This document shows, one piece after another, positions 63,525 through 64,000 of a DNA stretch of 64,000 nt. The position numbers and the translations under genes are program-made. How positions within the stretch are numbered: position 1 is the first letter of the stretch; the number at the start of each line of letters is the position of its first letter. Source of the DNA: Terripilifer sp031921685 (GTDB lineage: Bacteria > Pseudomonadota > Alphaproteobacteria > Rhizobiales > Beijerinckiaceae); contig NZ_JAPDHU010000001.1 in assembly GCF_031921685.1 (NCBI RefSeq), forward strand, positions 62,001 through 126,000, given 5' to 3'. The notes under the pieces were generated by a model that saw only the letters and a program-made list of their open reading frames with translations, was not told the DNA's origin and searched no databases.

Positions 63525-64000
63525 ATGGACGACGCCCATAAGCTTTCGCTCACCGCGCCGACACCGCTCGATGTTCACCGGCGCGGCTTTGTCTTCATGA
63601 CGAGCTGTGTCGCCGGCTTCACCCTGGCGACGGGCCCGCTCAATGCCCAGACGATCACCACCCTGGCCGACGGCCTGACCGCAGGCGAAGTGAAAGTGCC
63701 GTCCGGCGGTGTCGAAATCCCGGCCTATCGCGCCTTTCCGGCCTCCGGCGGCCCCTTCCCGACCGTTCTGGTGATCCAGGAAATCTTCGGCGTCCACGAA
63801 CATATCAAGGACGTCTGCCGGCGCCTCGCCAAGGCGGGCTATTACGCCATCGCGCCCGAGCTTTATGCCCGTCAGGGCAATCCGGCGACCTATACGGAAG
63901 TGCCGAAGCTCATCGCCGAAATCGTCTCGAAAGTGCCGGATGCCCAGGTGAAGGGCGATCTCGACGCCTGCGTCACCTTCGCCAAGGCCAGCGGCAGCGC
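63525..64000 (+). CDS. dienelactone hydrolase family protein, Tat-type leader (cut by window edge)
   Basis: The first 158 codons of a dienelactone-hydrolase-family protein are visible. The leader has a twin-arginine pattern (HRRGFVF near 18-24) and a hydrophobic stretch ending TGPLNAQ, so export by Tat is likely. The mature part starts the DLH fold with IPAYRAFPASGG, VLVIQEIFGVHEHIKDVC (catalytic-site Glu/oxyanion region) and YYAIAPELYAR. The nucleophile and His lie beyond the edge. GCAGGGAGAC precedes the ATG. Confidence 0.88.
   Translation, partial: MDDAHKLSLTAPTPLDVHRRGFVFMTSCVAGFTLATGPLNAQTITTLADGLTAGEVKVPSGGVEIPAYRAFPASGGPFPTVLVIQEIFGVHEHIKDVCRRLAKAGYYAIAPELYARQGNPATYTEVPKLIAEIVSKVPDAQVKGDLDACVTFAKASGS

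Overview
The window reads as chromosomal DNA of a GC-rich alphaproteobacterium, most likely order Hyphomicrobiales (Rhizobiales). The main reasons are the block rpmH-rnpA-yidC-engB-argB-(HAD phosphatase)-dapD-(DUF805)-dapE facing def-fmt-truA, the alphaproteobacterial look of pckA, hrcA, lepA and the NDUFA9-like dehydrogenase, and a catabolic gene content rich in TctC/Bug-type solute receptors, SDRs and amidohydrolases. I saw no rRNA, CRISPR array, insertion sequence or prophage. Family or genus cannot be fixed from the sequence alone.

Layout. 1-6.4 kb: a HugZ-like FMN protein, pckA with a strong terminator, a solitary AT-rich Mrr-type endonuclease (2.9-4.75 kb, probably acquired), and gcdH with three inverted-repeat operator candidates. 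6.4-18.4 kb: a small membrane protein, hrcA, pgi, an Uup-like ABC-F ATPase, an alpha/beta hydrolase, an MsbA-like exporter, an O-antigen-ligase-like membrane protein, arfB, a Rieske ferredoxin and a NiCoT nickel/cobalt permease. 18.6-36 kb: accessory catabolism. It holds SDR, LLM flavin monooxygenase, a hydrolase-fold protein without a nucleophile and an FAH enzyme, then lepA, then cupin, dehydrogenase, SDR, enolase-superfamily enzyme, two paralogous amidohydrolases and a Rieske ferredoxin, then a Bug receptor, YciI-like protein, AraC regulator, RidA, FAD monooxygenase and cupin. The substrates are not known. 36-48.2 kb: housekeeping (rmuC, def-fmt-truA, lysine and arginine synthesis, engB, yidC, rnpA, rpmH).

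48.4-56.5 kb: a TVP38-family membrane protein coupled to a disulfide-oxidoreductase homologue that has lost both redox cysteines, a sensor histidine kinase without an adjacent regulator, and an operon-like set of ADP-forming acyl-CoA synthetase, Bug receptor and quinone oxidoreductase. 56.5-58.5 kb: the most unusual locus, a slipin (SPFH/band-7) gene preceded on the same strand by a roughly 280-nt stretch of head-to-tail tRNA-like modules that seems to start at a sigma-54-type promoter. This resembles the SPFH plus tRNA-like-RNA modules noted in comparative studies of RNA-repair systems, but no RtcB, RtcA or RtcR is in the window. 58.5-64 kb: matB and matA (malonate use), an EI24/CysZ-like protein, an NDUFA9-like dehydrogenase, and the start of a Tat-exported dienelactone-hydrolase-family protein cut by the window edge.

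A second unusual feature is a dispersed repeat with three copies (11.8, 44.9 and 54.4 kb). Each sits at the 3' end of a gene in the sense direction. The two full copies fold into two hairpins whose arms differ by compensating base changes, and their first bases supply the stop codon of the upstream gene.
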